Under the pieces are notes generated by a model, which saw nothing but the letters and a program-made list of their open reading frames with translations, searched no databases and was not told the DNA's origin. Below, piece after piece: positions 37,730-45,489 of a stretch of DNA of 64,000 bases (the first letter of the stretch is position 1; each line of letters begins with the position of its first letter). The position numbers and the translations under genes were made by a program. Origin of the DNA: Rhodoferax sp. (GTDB lineage Bacteria > Pseudomonadota > Gammaproteobacteria > Burkholderiales > Burkholderiaceae_C); contig JARXAM010000121.1 of assembly GCA_029865845.1 (NCBI GenBank), positions 1 to 64,000 on the forward strand. The letters are read 5' to 3'.

Positions 37730-38526
37730 GTGTGCTTTTGCAGATCTCCGACCCCCACTTCGGCACAGAACAGCCCCTGGTCGTCGAAGCACTGGTGGCA
37801 TTTGCGAAGCAGCAGCGCCCCAACTTGCTGGTGCTTTCAGGTGACATCACCCAACGCGCTCGCCCAGAGCAGTTCAGGGCTGCATACGATTGCATGTCCC
37901 GTATGGGTGCGTCTATGCTGGCGGTGCCAGGTAACCACGACATACCATTGTTCGATGTGTGGACTCGCCTGCGCCGCCCCTATGCTCAGCATGTTGCCGC
38001 CTTTGGGGCTGATCTCGAACAGATGCACGCGTCACCCGACCTGATCGTGGTGGGCGTCAACACCACCCGTCCCTGGCGGCACAAGCATGGCGAAGTGTCA
38101 GCACAACAGATTGAGCGCGTAGAGGGCATCCTTGCGAGCGCAGATTCCAAGCAGTTGCGCGTAGTAGTCGTGCATCAGCCTCTCGCCGTCACGCGCCCCC
38201 AAGATGTGCCCAACTTGATGCGTGGCCGCGCTGCCGCTCTGCGGCGCTGGGCTGCCGCCGGAGCCGACATCGTCATGGGCGGGCACATCCATTTGCCCTA
38301 TGTATTGGCAATGCCGGGCTTGGCGCGCCCCTTATGGGTGGTGCAGGCGGGTACCGCTGTCTCTTCGCGCGTACGCCCGGGCGTGCCGAACTCGGTCAAC
38401 CTGCTGCGCTGGGGCGCTGCTTCAGAGGCGGGTTGTTGCCGTGTCGAGCAATGGGACTTTTCGGATGCGAATCAGACATTTGTCTGCTGCAAGGTCACTG
38501 ACATCAGACCGATACGCAATGATTAA
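37726..38526 (+). CDS. Calcineurin-like metallophosphoesterase
   Basis: A 266-residue metallophosphoesterase with all five blocks: ISDPHFG, LVLSGDITQRA, VPGNHDIP, VVVHQPLA and GGHIHLP. These bind two metal ions. The subgroup is near the cAMP phosphodiesterase (CpdA/Icc)-like enzymes. Coupling to a lipid kinase and a DUF3616 protein suggests that the three process a common phosphorylated compound, but the substrate is not readable. It starts in an ATGA overlap with the kinase gene. Confidence 0.85.
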   Translation: MSVLLQISDPHFGTEQPLVVEALVAFAKQQRPNLLVLSGDITQRARPEQFRAAYDCMSRMGASMLAVPGNHDIPLFDVWTRLRRPYAQHVAAFGADLEQMHASPDLIVVGVNTTRPWRHKHGEVSAQQIERVEGILASADSKQLRVVVVHQPLAVTRPQDVPNLMRGRAAALRRWAAAGADIVMGGHIHLPYVLAMPGLARPLWVVQAGTAVSSRVRPGVPNSVNLLRWGAASEAGCCRVEQWDFSDANQTFVCCKVTDIRPIRND

Positions 38527-38538
38527 GGTGCTAGACAG

Positions 38539-38553
38539 TTCGTAAATTACGAA
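38539..38553. promoter_or_regulatory. Palindrome upstream of terC
   Basis: TTCGTAA-A-TTACGAA is a perfect 7-bp inverted repeat in the AT-rich 111-base gap before terC. It could be an operator. I do not see the conserved features of a yybP-ykoY manganese riboswitch. Confidence 0.4.
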
Positions 38554-38637
38554 ATTTATTCATCTTTTTATCCTTTTTTTAAGAAATAAAATCGGGCAGC
38601 TATTTCACTACTTTTGCAAACGACTTAAGGACACATC

Positions 38638-39633
38638 GTGGAAGCACTTATCCCTTTTCTCACCGCTGACTTTTTGGGTCATCCCGCCTGGATATGGCTT
38701 ACCTTTGTCGTCGTGGTCGTGGCACTGCTGGCCTTCGACCTTGGCGTGTTGCACAAAGATGACAAAGAAATCGGCGTCCAAGAGAGCCTATTGCTCTCCG
38801 CAGGCTACATCTCCGCTGCTTTGATTTTCGGTGCCTGGATCTGGTGGTACCTGGGTGCGCAAAGTGGCATGGACTACTACACAGGCTTTTTGATCGAGAA
38901 GTCGCTTTCCATGGACAACGTATTCGTGATTGCGCTGATCTTCAGCTTCTTCGCCATCCCGAGGCAATACCAGCACCGCGTACTTTTCTGGGGCATTCTG
39001 GGCGTGATCGTTTTACGTGCCATCATGATCGGCCTGGGTGCCACGCTGGTCAGTCAGTTCAGTTGGGTGTTGTACCTGTTCGGTGCCTTTCTTGTCTTTA
39101 CCGGTATCAAGATGTGGATCATTGCGGACCACATGCCCGACATCGCAAACAACCCGTTGCTGAAGTTCCTCAAACGGCATATGCGTGTGACCGAAGGCCT
39201 GCGTGGTAACGCCTTCTGGGTGCAAGAGCCAGACCCGAAAACCGGAAAGGTTGAGCGCTTTGCCACGCCGCTCTTTCTGGCGCTGGTATTGGTGGAGTTC
39301 GTCGACCTGGTGTTTGCGGTGGACTCCGTGCCAGCGATCTTCGCCATCACTACCGATCCGTTCATCGTCTACACCAGCAATATTTTCGCCATCTTGGGCT
39401 TGCGTGCTCTGTACTTTGCACTGGCCGCAATGATTCACCGCTTCAAGTACCTGAAGTACGCATTGGCCTTGGTGCTGGTGTTTATCGGCAGCAAAATTTT
39501 CCTGGTCGGAATCATCGGCAAGATTCCGGCGGTTATCTCATTGAGCGTGACCTTTGGCCTGATTGCAGGTGGCGTGCTGGTGTCGCTGTGGAAGACGCGC
39601 GGAGAACCTGCAACTGCTATTGGACCCAAATGA
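38638..39633 (+). CDS. TerC/Alx-family membrane protein
   Basis: A 331-residue integral membrane protein with about nine helices. TerC motifs are visible: the SLSMDNVFVIALIF helix and FVDLVFAVDSVPAIFAIT with conserved acidic residues. Family members include Alx (manganese export, alkaline-induced) and TerC of tellurite-resistance operons, and the length fits Alx. The start is GTG 38638 with TAAGGA upstream. It is followed by a DUF456 and an ExoD-like gene in the same direction. Confidence 0.9.
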   Translation: MEALIPFLTADFLGHPAWIWLTFVVVVVALLAFDLGVLHKDDKEIGVQESLLLSAGYISAALIFGAWIWWYLGAQSGMDYYTGFLIEKSLSMDNVFVIALIFSFFAIPRQYQHRVLFWGILGVIVLRAIMIGLGATLVSQFSWVLYLFGAFLVFTGIKMWIIADHMPDIANNPLLKFLKRHMRVTEGLRGNAFWVQEPDPKTGKVERFATPLFLALVLVEFVDLVFAVDSVPAIFAITTDPFIVYTSNIFAILGLRALYFALAAMIHRFKYLKYALALVLVFIGSKIFLVGIIGKIPAVISLSVTFGLIAGGVLVSLWKTRGEPATAIGPK

Positions 39634-39664
39634 AGATTTCCATCCAAAGCGCTGGAGTTTGATT

Positions 39665-40147
39665 GTGGATGTCAATATTCTTTGGTCTGTCAGTGCCGCA
39701 CTCATTGTGATCGGGCTGGCAGGTACCGTGCTGCCGCTGGTGTCGGGCACTCTGCTGGTGTGGGGCGGCATTCTCGTCGGGGCATGGATCGACGACTACA
39801 CGCGTGTGGGTATTGGGACAGTGGTGATCATTACCGCTATTGCAGTACTTGCATGGGCGCTCGATTTTGTTGCGGGCTTAATGGGTGCCAAGCGTGCCAA
39901 GGCAAGCAAGCTGGCGCTTGTCGGCGCAGCACTTGGAACCGTGGTGGGGATCTTTATGGGACTGGTCGGAGTACTGTTTATGCCACTTGTGTGCGCAGCA
40001 ATTGGCGAATACTGGTCACAACGAAACCAACAGCGCGCTGCCAAGGTTGCTTTTGCTACTTGGCTGGGTCTGATGGTTGGCATGGTGGCAAAGGTCGTCC
40101 TGTCGTTTGTGATGGTTGGAATATTTTTGGGGGCTCTCTGGGTTTAG
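39665..40147 (+). CDS. DUF456 membrane protein
   Basis: A 160-residue protein with about four or five membrane helices and the glycine-rich DUF456 pattern (IGLAGTVLPLVSGTLLVWGGILVGAW, GAALGTVVGIFMGLVGVLFMPLVCAAIGEY, shown in part). I start at GTG 39665, seven bases after GGAG. The same frame overlaps terC upstream but the conserved part begins here. Its role is unknown, and it may be cotranscribed with terC (31-base gap). Confidence 0.75.
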   Translation: MDVNILWSVSAALIVIGLAGTVLPLVSGTLLVWGGILVGAWIDDYTRVGIGTVVIITAIAVLAWALDFVAGLMGAKRAKASKLALVGAALGTVVGIFMGLVGVLFMPLVCAAIGEYWSQRNQQRAAKVAFATWLGLMVGMVAKVVLSFVMVGIFLGALWV

Positions 40148-40205
40148 TCCAGTTCTGTCCTGTAACTTAAGGCCCAGTTTTTTTGTAGCGAAAGTGGAGT
40201 GTTTC

Positions 40206-40877
40206 ATGTTGCCCCAACCCACGCCGCAGCAGCCAGATCCAAGCGTGCAGTCGTTAGTGCGTCAAACAGCCAAGCGCAGGTCCCAGATGGACCGGATTGC
40301 GTCGGCTCACTTGGGGGCCTTGGGAAATACACTCGGCGAAACCGTGGGGCAGGGACCTCGCCAGCAGCTCGTATGGTTGGGATTGCTGGCTATGCCGCTG
40401 CTTTTCCCCATTGCGCTGCCCGGCATGGCTTCTGTAGTCGGAACTTTCTGCCTTTTGGTGGCTCTGGGGCTATGCAAGGGCAGGCCAGTCCAGCTCCCAG
40501 CGTGGCTGGCCAAACGGACGCTCAGTGTGCGGGCCAAAACCATGTTGGCACGCATGATCCATCGAGTGCTATTCTTTGTTGCGCGAATGGGGCAGCCACG
40601 CATGATCTCTTTGAGCCGTCAACCGGCACGAGGACTCAACGGATTCATGTTGGGAGTTGCGGGACTGACCATGGTGGTGCCTGTCCCGGTGGTCACTTTT
40701 GACAACGTGTTGCCCGCTTTGGCGATCACGCTGATCTCCTGGGGCTTGCGTCTGCGTGATGGTCGAATGATTCTTGCAGGCTACGGAGTAACCGTTATGG
40801 CATTGATCTCGGTCATGCTGCTCTGGTGGGGTGGCACCGTAGCGGCCACCAACCTGATTCGCTGGGCCTCGAGCTAA
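40206..40877 (+). CDS. ExoD-like membrane protein
   Basis: The 223-residue protein matches the exopolysaccharide synthesis ExoD family. It has an N-terminal soluble part (MDRIASAHLGALGNTLGE) and then hydrophobic segments with MPLLFPIALPGMASVVG and VVPVPVVTFDNVLPALAITLISWGL, the two family hallmark helices. ExoD of Sinorhizobium affects exopolysaccharide and alkaline tolerance; the molecular role is unknown. The ATG at 40206 begins 58 bases after the DUF456 gene. Confidence 0.85.
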   Translation: MLPQPTPQQPDPSVQSLVRQTAKRRSQMDRIASAHLGALGNTLGETVGQGPRQQLVWLGLLAMPLLFPIALPGMASVVGTFCLLVALGLCKGRPVQLPAWLAKRTLSVRAKTMLARMIHRVLFFVARMGQPRMISLSRQPARGLNGFMLGVAGLTMVVPVPVVTFDNVLPALAITLISWGLRLRDGRMILAGYGVTVMALISVMLLWWGGTVAATNLIRWASS

Positions 40878-40928
40878 GGAGCGGCCTCCACCGCAATCAA
40901 TCCATAGCTACCATTCTGGCCGGATCCA

Positions 40929-41444
40929 CTAGTGTTCCCTGGTCATCCGCTCTGCAAAAGATATCCCCATCGCTGACAAAACGAACGTGAAGTGGATAAC
41001 TGCCACCATGGTGACGATCTGAATGTTTTCCATCGTTAGGTCTCCACTCAAATACGTCTTAAGTGCGTGGACGCCTGAGATGGAAATGATCGCAAATGCG
41101 AGCTTTAACTTGAGGTTATAGGTGTTGACGTGGTCCAGCCAATCGGGCTTTTTCATATCGGTTTTGTCGAAGTGTCCTGTGGTGACAAAGAGCGACACAC
41201 CTGCCAGAGCCACTACCCAAACGAGTTGAGCCACCATAGTCATATCCACCAGTTCAAGCACCTTGATGATGAGATCAATTTTTTCCAAGTTGCCGAACAG
41301 TACGGTGTTCATCAGCTTGTAGGTCTCCAGCAAGAACTTGCCCAAGATACCGAAAATAATTCCAACCAATCCAATGTAAAAGAACAGCATGGTGAAACGC
41401 ATGCAATACAACAGGGAGCCAACTCCCGAAAGAAACTTTTCCAC
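40929..41444 (-). CDS. UPF0114/YqhA-family membrane protein
   Basis: The 171-residue protein has four membrane helices and matches UPF0114 (TIGR00645, YqhA): MRFTMLFFYIGLVGIIFG, LELVDMTMVAQLVWVVALAG, KLKLAFAIISISGVHALKTYL and a last helix ending FVLSAMGISFAERM. Its function is unknown; it is sometimes linked to stress. It converges with the ExoD-like gene, with 51 bases between them. Upstream, 41445-41622 holds nothing I recognise. Confidence 0.85.
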   Translation of the reverse strand: MEKFLSGVGSLLYCMRFTMLFFYIGLVGIIFGILGKFLLETYKLMNTVLFGNLEKIDLIIKVLELVDMTMVAQLVWVVALAGVSLFVTTGHFDKTDMKKPDWLDHVNTYNLKLKLAFAIISISGVHALKTYLSGDLTMENIQIVTMVAVIHFTFVLSAMGISFAERMTREH

Positions 41445-41622
41445 TCTTTAGATCCTCAGGTTTTGATACTGCAATTCCAATGAATAGCAGTGTTGCGACG
41501 GTGAACGCTCGTCACTTCAATGCGAATTTATCCGAGTATGCACGGTCCCTGAAGCTCAATTGCGCTGGATGCGAAGCTGGTGTATTTCTATACCGCTGCT
41601 AGCTTCAGCGCCTCTTTCGGCC

Positions 41623-42350
41623 CTAGGGATCATGTTCAAAACCCTCTCGAAATTGAGGCTACTGAGGCACACAAATTGCGACCATTGACGACCTGAAACA
41701 AAAAAACCTTGGCCTCGAACTCAGCACGCGGCGCACGCGCAAGCCAATCCTGCTTGATGAAGTGGAGCAAGTCATGCCGCGGGGCGAACTGCTGGCGCTG
41801 ATCACGCCGCACGCACCGGCGGGCAACGTCAACGATGTGACCCAAGGACACGGGTTGCTGCACGGCAAAGAGTCCATCGTGTTTGCTGATGCCGCTTATC
41901 AGCGGTGCCACCAAGCGCCCTGAAGCTACAGGCGTGGATTGGCGTATTCCCATGCGAGCAGGCAAACGCAAGCAGCAAAAGCACACTCGCTGGGGAGCGC
42001 TCACCGAGCAGGCTGAAAAACCCAAGACCCGTGTGCGGGCCAAAGGGGAACATCCATTCAGAGTCATCAAACGTCAGTTCGGTCACACCAAAATGCGCTA
42101 CCGTGGGCTCACGAAAAACACTGCGCCACTCATCACCCTATTTGCGCTCTCCAGTATTTGGATGGCCAGAAGCAGGCTTTTGCACAGGGTGCCTGCATGA
42201 GCGCGTCTGCAAACAGCCAAAGGACTGCAACGTGGTGTAAATATCGCCTACTACGGCCAAAATTGGCAGCAATTGACGCAGGTGCCTCGTCTGGCGCGAC
42301 GTACTCGCTTATGACCGATTCTCAGGTTGAGTTTTGGACATGATCCCTAG
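41623..42350 (+). mobile_element. Deleted IS5-family insertion sequence with CTAG direct repeats
   Basis: The left terminus GGGATCATGTTCAAAACC (41627-41644) is the inverted repeat of the right terminus, which reads GGGATCATGTCCAAAACT on the opposite strand (ending 42346). Both are bordered by CTAG (41623-41626 and 42347-42350), the YTAR target duplication of IS5-group elements. The element is only 720 bases, against about 1.2 kb or more for intact relatives, because the transposase gene has a large internal deletion. The intact ends mean it could still be moved in trans. Confidence 0.9.
41678..42200 (+). pseudogene. IS5-family transposase with internal deletion and frameshift
   Basis: The first frame (41678-41923) opens near ATIDDLKQKNLGLEL, continues DEVEQVMPRGELLALITPHA, then jumps to VTQGHGLLHGKESIVFADAAYQ. 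In intact IS5 transposases well over 100 residues lie between these blocks, including the first catalytic Asp region. A +1 shift near 41910 moves the rest to another frame: RPEATGVDWRIPMRAGKRK, RAKGEHPFRVIKRQFGH and LFALSSIWMARSRLL to the stop at 42200. The E-containing HPFRVIKRQFG block is intact. The gene cannot make a working enzyme. Confidence 0.9.
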
Positions 42351-42578
42351 GCAGCAGCATCAGGAACAAGGCGGCTTAGGGTAGGTAGCAAAGTACCCCC
42401 CCACTTCAAGCACACCCCACGGGGCAGAGACCATTGCCCGAAGAGGGCCGCAAACGTACTCCCATATTCATGGGATTACGCGAAGTGGAAAGTTTTGCAA
42501 CAGTACAAAACAATCATCACGGCCACGGTCAGGTGCAGCTGATTGGATTCAACGACGTTTCATATATTGGAGAAACCT

Positions 42579-44720
42579 TTGTACATCAAACCCTTACCCT
42601 TGGGCGCAGCCATGTCCGCTGCCGCGTTGTTATCTATTGCGGCCTGTGGCGGTGGAGGGGGGTCGAATGCCGTGAGCAACATCACGTTATCTGGCACCGC
42701 CGCAACCGGCGCACCCCTTTCGGGCGCTACGGCTGTGGTGGTCGATAGCACTGGCGCAGAAATGCAAGCTTGCGCACCATGCACCGTGCCTGATAACGGT
42801 CAGTTCGTGTTCGAACTGAAGCCCGCCGCAAAAGGCCCTTTTGTATTGAAGTTCACGCAAGAGGGTTTGGACGAACCGTTGGTAAGCATGATAGACACCG
42901 CCAAATCTGCAAGGGTCAACGTCTCGCCGTTGACGACCCTGATTGCCGCGCGCTTGGCAGCCAATGGCGACCCCACCACACTCAGTGCTTCGGATTTATC
43001 AGAGGAAAAAATCCAACAGGCCATGGCTGAAGTCAGATCAGCACTCAAACCCGTGCTTGATGCGGCGGGTGTGGCAGCCGATGAAAACCCACTAAGCATG
43101 AACTTTTCAGCCAACAGCTCGGGACTGGACAAAGCGCTGGACATACTGGGTACACCCAAAATCGTTAGAGGCAGCGATGGGAAAGCCAGCGTAGAAGTTG
43201 AAATCAAAACCAGCGGCTCCGATGATGCACCCGATGCAAGCAACAGTTCCCCCAAGATCACGCTGAACAAAGGCATAGCGCCTGCTGTGTCGGGTCTGAC
43301 ACAAGAAAAAATAACTGCTGCACTCCCAAGTGACGGTTTGAGCCAAAAAATCAAAGGCCTTTTGGGACGTATCCAGGCCTGCTACGCACTGGCCCCGGCA
43401 GACAGACGACCCGCGGGAGCGAAACTGGCTACAGAAATTACCGCAGACACCTGCAAAGCCATTTTTGTAGACAACAACCCCAGCAAGTTCTTGCACAACA
43501 ACACGGTAGTTAGCCATGTCGACGCCATATTGCCCACTGATATGGGAGGCCGTTTTTCGGGCGCATTCAATGGCTTCTTCAACAACGTGCGAGGCATTGC
43601 ATTTGACTTGCCCGAGTACCGCTACACCATACGCAATGGCAACACCACGGACTCTTCCAAGCCGATGGAGGGTGATGTCGTGTTTACTGCCCGATGGACG
43701 GTGACAGACCCCAACGCAGGTCCGAACCTGGGACAAACGGATGTGGGGGAATACCAAGCCCGCATTCAAGGTGACGAGCTCAAATTGGTTGGCAACCAGT
43801 CTAAACACGACCTGAACATCAACGCCCAAGCCCGTCGCGAAGAGATGCCCGCAGTGTCAGACTACGCCTACCTTGCGACCGGTTACAACATCAACGTCAC
43901 CGAACGCAAATGGAACCACGACAGCAACGCCACTACCCCCAAGGTCTCGATTTATGAGCAAGTTGTCGTGAGCGCCCCGACGGGCAAGTCCTTCACGTTC
44001 AAGCCCATACCCGGCAACAACTATGGTTATCTTGGGTTGGTTGGCACTGGCGGAAAAGTCAGCGCAAGCGCTACTGTTCGGTTGAGCGGTACCTATCTGA
44101 ATGCGGCAACCGCTGGACTGCCTAGTGAGCGATTTACCAAAGAGTTTTGGGCACCTGCAACAGACTGGTCAGACGAAAAACTCGCTGCCATTCCCAACCA
44201 AGGCAATTGGAAATTTGACATTACCTTGACGGATGATTTTGTGGCAGCCAATGCCGCCAACGGTACCCAGAAAAACTCTACCCAATATCGCCGCTCCATC
44301 AACCGCGCACCTACCGTGGCTGAACTCAAGGCCATGAAATGGCCTGCCCTGAAAGACCCCACGCTCACCAGTTTGAGTGAAGCAGCCACTGGCCTGGGAT
44401 TTGTCAGCATTGGCAGCAACAATGCCGCCGCTGCCTTGGTGGTGGAGGGCTGGAGTGTGGACAAGGGCGCGTGGGCACCCACTCGTGTCAAAGTCTACGG
44501 CTCCACTTGGGATGAAGGTCTGGACGTAGCCTCCACCAAACGCAAGGCCACTATTCCGTGCACAGGTTCTGGCAACCATTGCGAAAAAAGCAATCAAGCG
44601 AACACTGAGAAGTTTGTGAATGCCCAATGGAATTATCTGCAATTTACCGGGCGTGACAACAAACGACTCCAAATGTCGCTGAACTACAGCACACGCAAAA
44701 CCAACGCGGATTCACAATAA
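42579..44720 (+). CDS. Large putative outer-membrane or surface lipoprotein
   Basis: A 713-residue exported protein. The N-terminus MYIKPLPLGAAMSAAALL is followed by SIAAC and a glycine run, a lipobox with the acylated Cys and a flexible linker. Next comes an Ig/CarboxypepD_reg-like beta domain (SGTAATGAPLSGATAVVVDS, VSPLTTLIAARLA) common in Burkholderiales lipoproteins. The C-terminal 400 residues have no family I know. I prefer TTG 42579, six bases after GGAG, because it gives a signal peptide with a Lys; ATG 42612 would leave it without a positive charge. Codon use looks plainer than in neighbours. It abuts the IS5 remnant; 42351-42578 shows no other gene. Confidence 0.75.
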   Translation: MYIKPLPLGAAMSAAALLSIAACGGGGGSNAVSNITLSGTAATGAPLSGATAVVVDSTGAEMQACAPCTVPDNGQFVFELKPAAKGPFVLKFTQEGLDEPLVSMIDTAKSARVNVSPLTTLIAARLAANGDPTTLSASDLSEEKIQQAMAEVRSALKPVLDAAGVAADENPLSMNFSANSSGLDKALDILGTPKIVRGSDGKASVEVEIKTSGSDDAPDASNSSPKITLNKGIAPAVSGLTQEKITAALPSDGLSQKIKGLLGRIQACYALAPADRRPAGAKLATEITADTCKAIFVDNNPSKFLHNNTVVSHVDAILPTDMGGRFSGAFNGFFNNVRGIAFDLPEYRYTIRNGNTTDSSKPMEGDVVFTARWTVTDPNAGPNLGQTDVGEYQARIQGDELKLVGNQSKHDLNINAQARREEMPAVSDYAYLATGYNINVTERKWNHDSNATTPKVSIYEQVVVSAPTGKSFTFKPIPGNNYGYLGLVGTGGKVSASATVRLSGTYLNAATAGLPSERFTKEFWAPATDWSDEKLAAIPNQGNWKFDITLTDDFVAANAANGTQKNSTQYRRSINRAPTVAELKAMKWPALKDPTLTSLSEAATGLGFVSIGSNNAAAALVVEGWSVDKGAWAPTRVKVYGSTWDEGLDVASTKRKATIPCTGSGNHCEKSNQANTEKFVNAQWNYLQFTGRDNKRLQMSLNYSTRKTNADSQ

Positions 44721-44773
44721 GCACCAAGACAATCGTCGCGACATCGTGAAGTGATCTGTCACACATCGCTTGC

Positions 44774-44811
44774 GCCCCGCCTCCCGGCGGGGTGACCTGC
44801 GGGGCTTTTTT
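44774..44811 (+). terminator. Terminator after the lipoprotein gene
   Basis: GCCCCGC (44774-44780) pairs with GCGGGGC (44799-44805), followed by T6. The intervening CCCGGCGGGG can form its own small hairpin. Confidence 0.75.
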
Positions 44812-44830
44812 GCGCCCTTACCATCCCAGC

Positions 44831-45433
44831 ATGTCCACCGGCCCCACCACGCACCTCCTCTACCTCCACGGCTTCCGCTCGTCCCCGCAGTCGCACAAGG
44901 CGCAGGCCATGGCGGCGTACATGGCACAGCACTATCCGCAGGTGCAGTGGTGGTGCCCGCAGCTACCGCCCTCCCCGCGCGCGGCTATGGCGCTCTTGCT
45001 GGAAGGCATTGCACACTGGCCGCGCGGCACCATGGCAGTAGTCGGCTCGTCGCTGGGCGGGTTTTACGCCACCCACATTGCCGAGGTCACAGGCTGCCTG
45101 GCACTGCTCATCAACCCGGCGGTAGACCCGGCGCGGGACCTTGGCAAGTACATCGGTGAGAACGCGCAGTGGCATGCCCCAGACGAGCGCTTTTACTTTT
45201 TGCCGGAATACGTGGACGAACTGCGCACCCTGTCTGTCGGCGCATTGCGGCACCCGCAGCGCTACCGCACCCTGTTGGCCACGGGCGATGAAGTGCTGGA
45301 CTGGCGCGAAATGCACGCCCGCTATGCGCGCACCCAGGTCACGGTGCTGGAAGGCCGGGACCACGCCCTGACAGGTTTCGAAGAGTTTTTGCCGGATTTC
45401 GTCCAGTTCATGGGGCTGCGCTCCCGCATTTAG
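44831..45433 (+). CDS. YqiA-like alpha/beta-hydrolase (esterase)
   Basis: The 200-residue protein is of the YqiA/YcfP type. It opens LLYLHGFRSSPQSHKAQ, the oxyanion-hole region, and has the nucleophile elbow VGSSLGGFYAT with Ser in GSSLGG. An acidic residue follows in LATGDEVLDW and the catalytic His in EGRDHALTGFEEF. Length and layout equal the family. The substrate is unknown, probably a short-chain ester. It lies 56 bases before an RNase II-like gene. Confidence 0.85.
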   Translation: MSTGPTTHLLYLHGFRSSPQSHKAQAMAAYMAQHYPQVQWWCPQLPPSPRAAMALLLEGIAHWPRGTMAVVGSSLGGFYATHIAEVTGCLALLINPAVDPARDLGKYIGENAQWHAPDERFYFLPEYVDELRTLSVGALRHPQRYRTLLATGDEVLDWREMHARYARTQVTVLEGRDHALTGFEEFLPDFVQFMGLRSRI

Positions 45434-45489
45434 CAGCGTGCAGCGCCCGCCCTGCGGAGCGGGCCGTTTTGCGGGGACAATCGCTCCCT

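Noticed and set aside
38527..38637. A yybP-ykoY manganese riboswitch upstream of terC
   Set aside because: The gap is only 111 bases and AT-rich, and I cannot find the conserved loops of that riboswitch, only a short palindrome.
40868..40933. CTCGAG and GGATCCACTAGT resemble a cloning-vector polylinker
   Set aside because: The GGATCCACTAGT overlaps the stop codon of a normal UPF0114 gene and the flanks are native coding DNA. A single 12-base match in 64 kb is plausible by chance.
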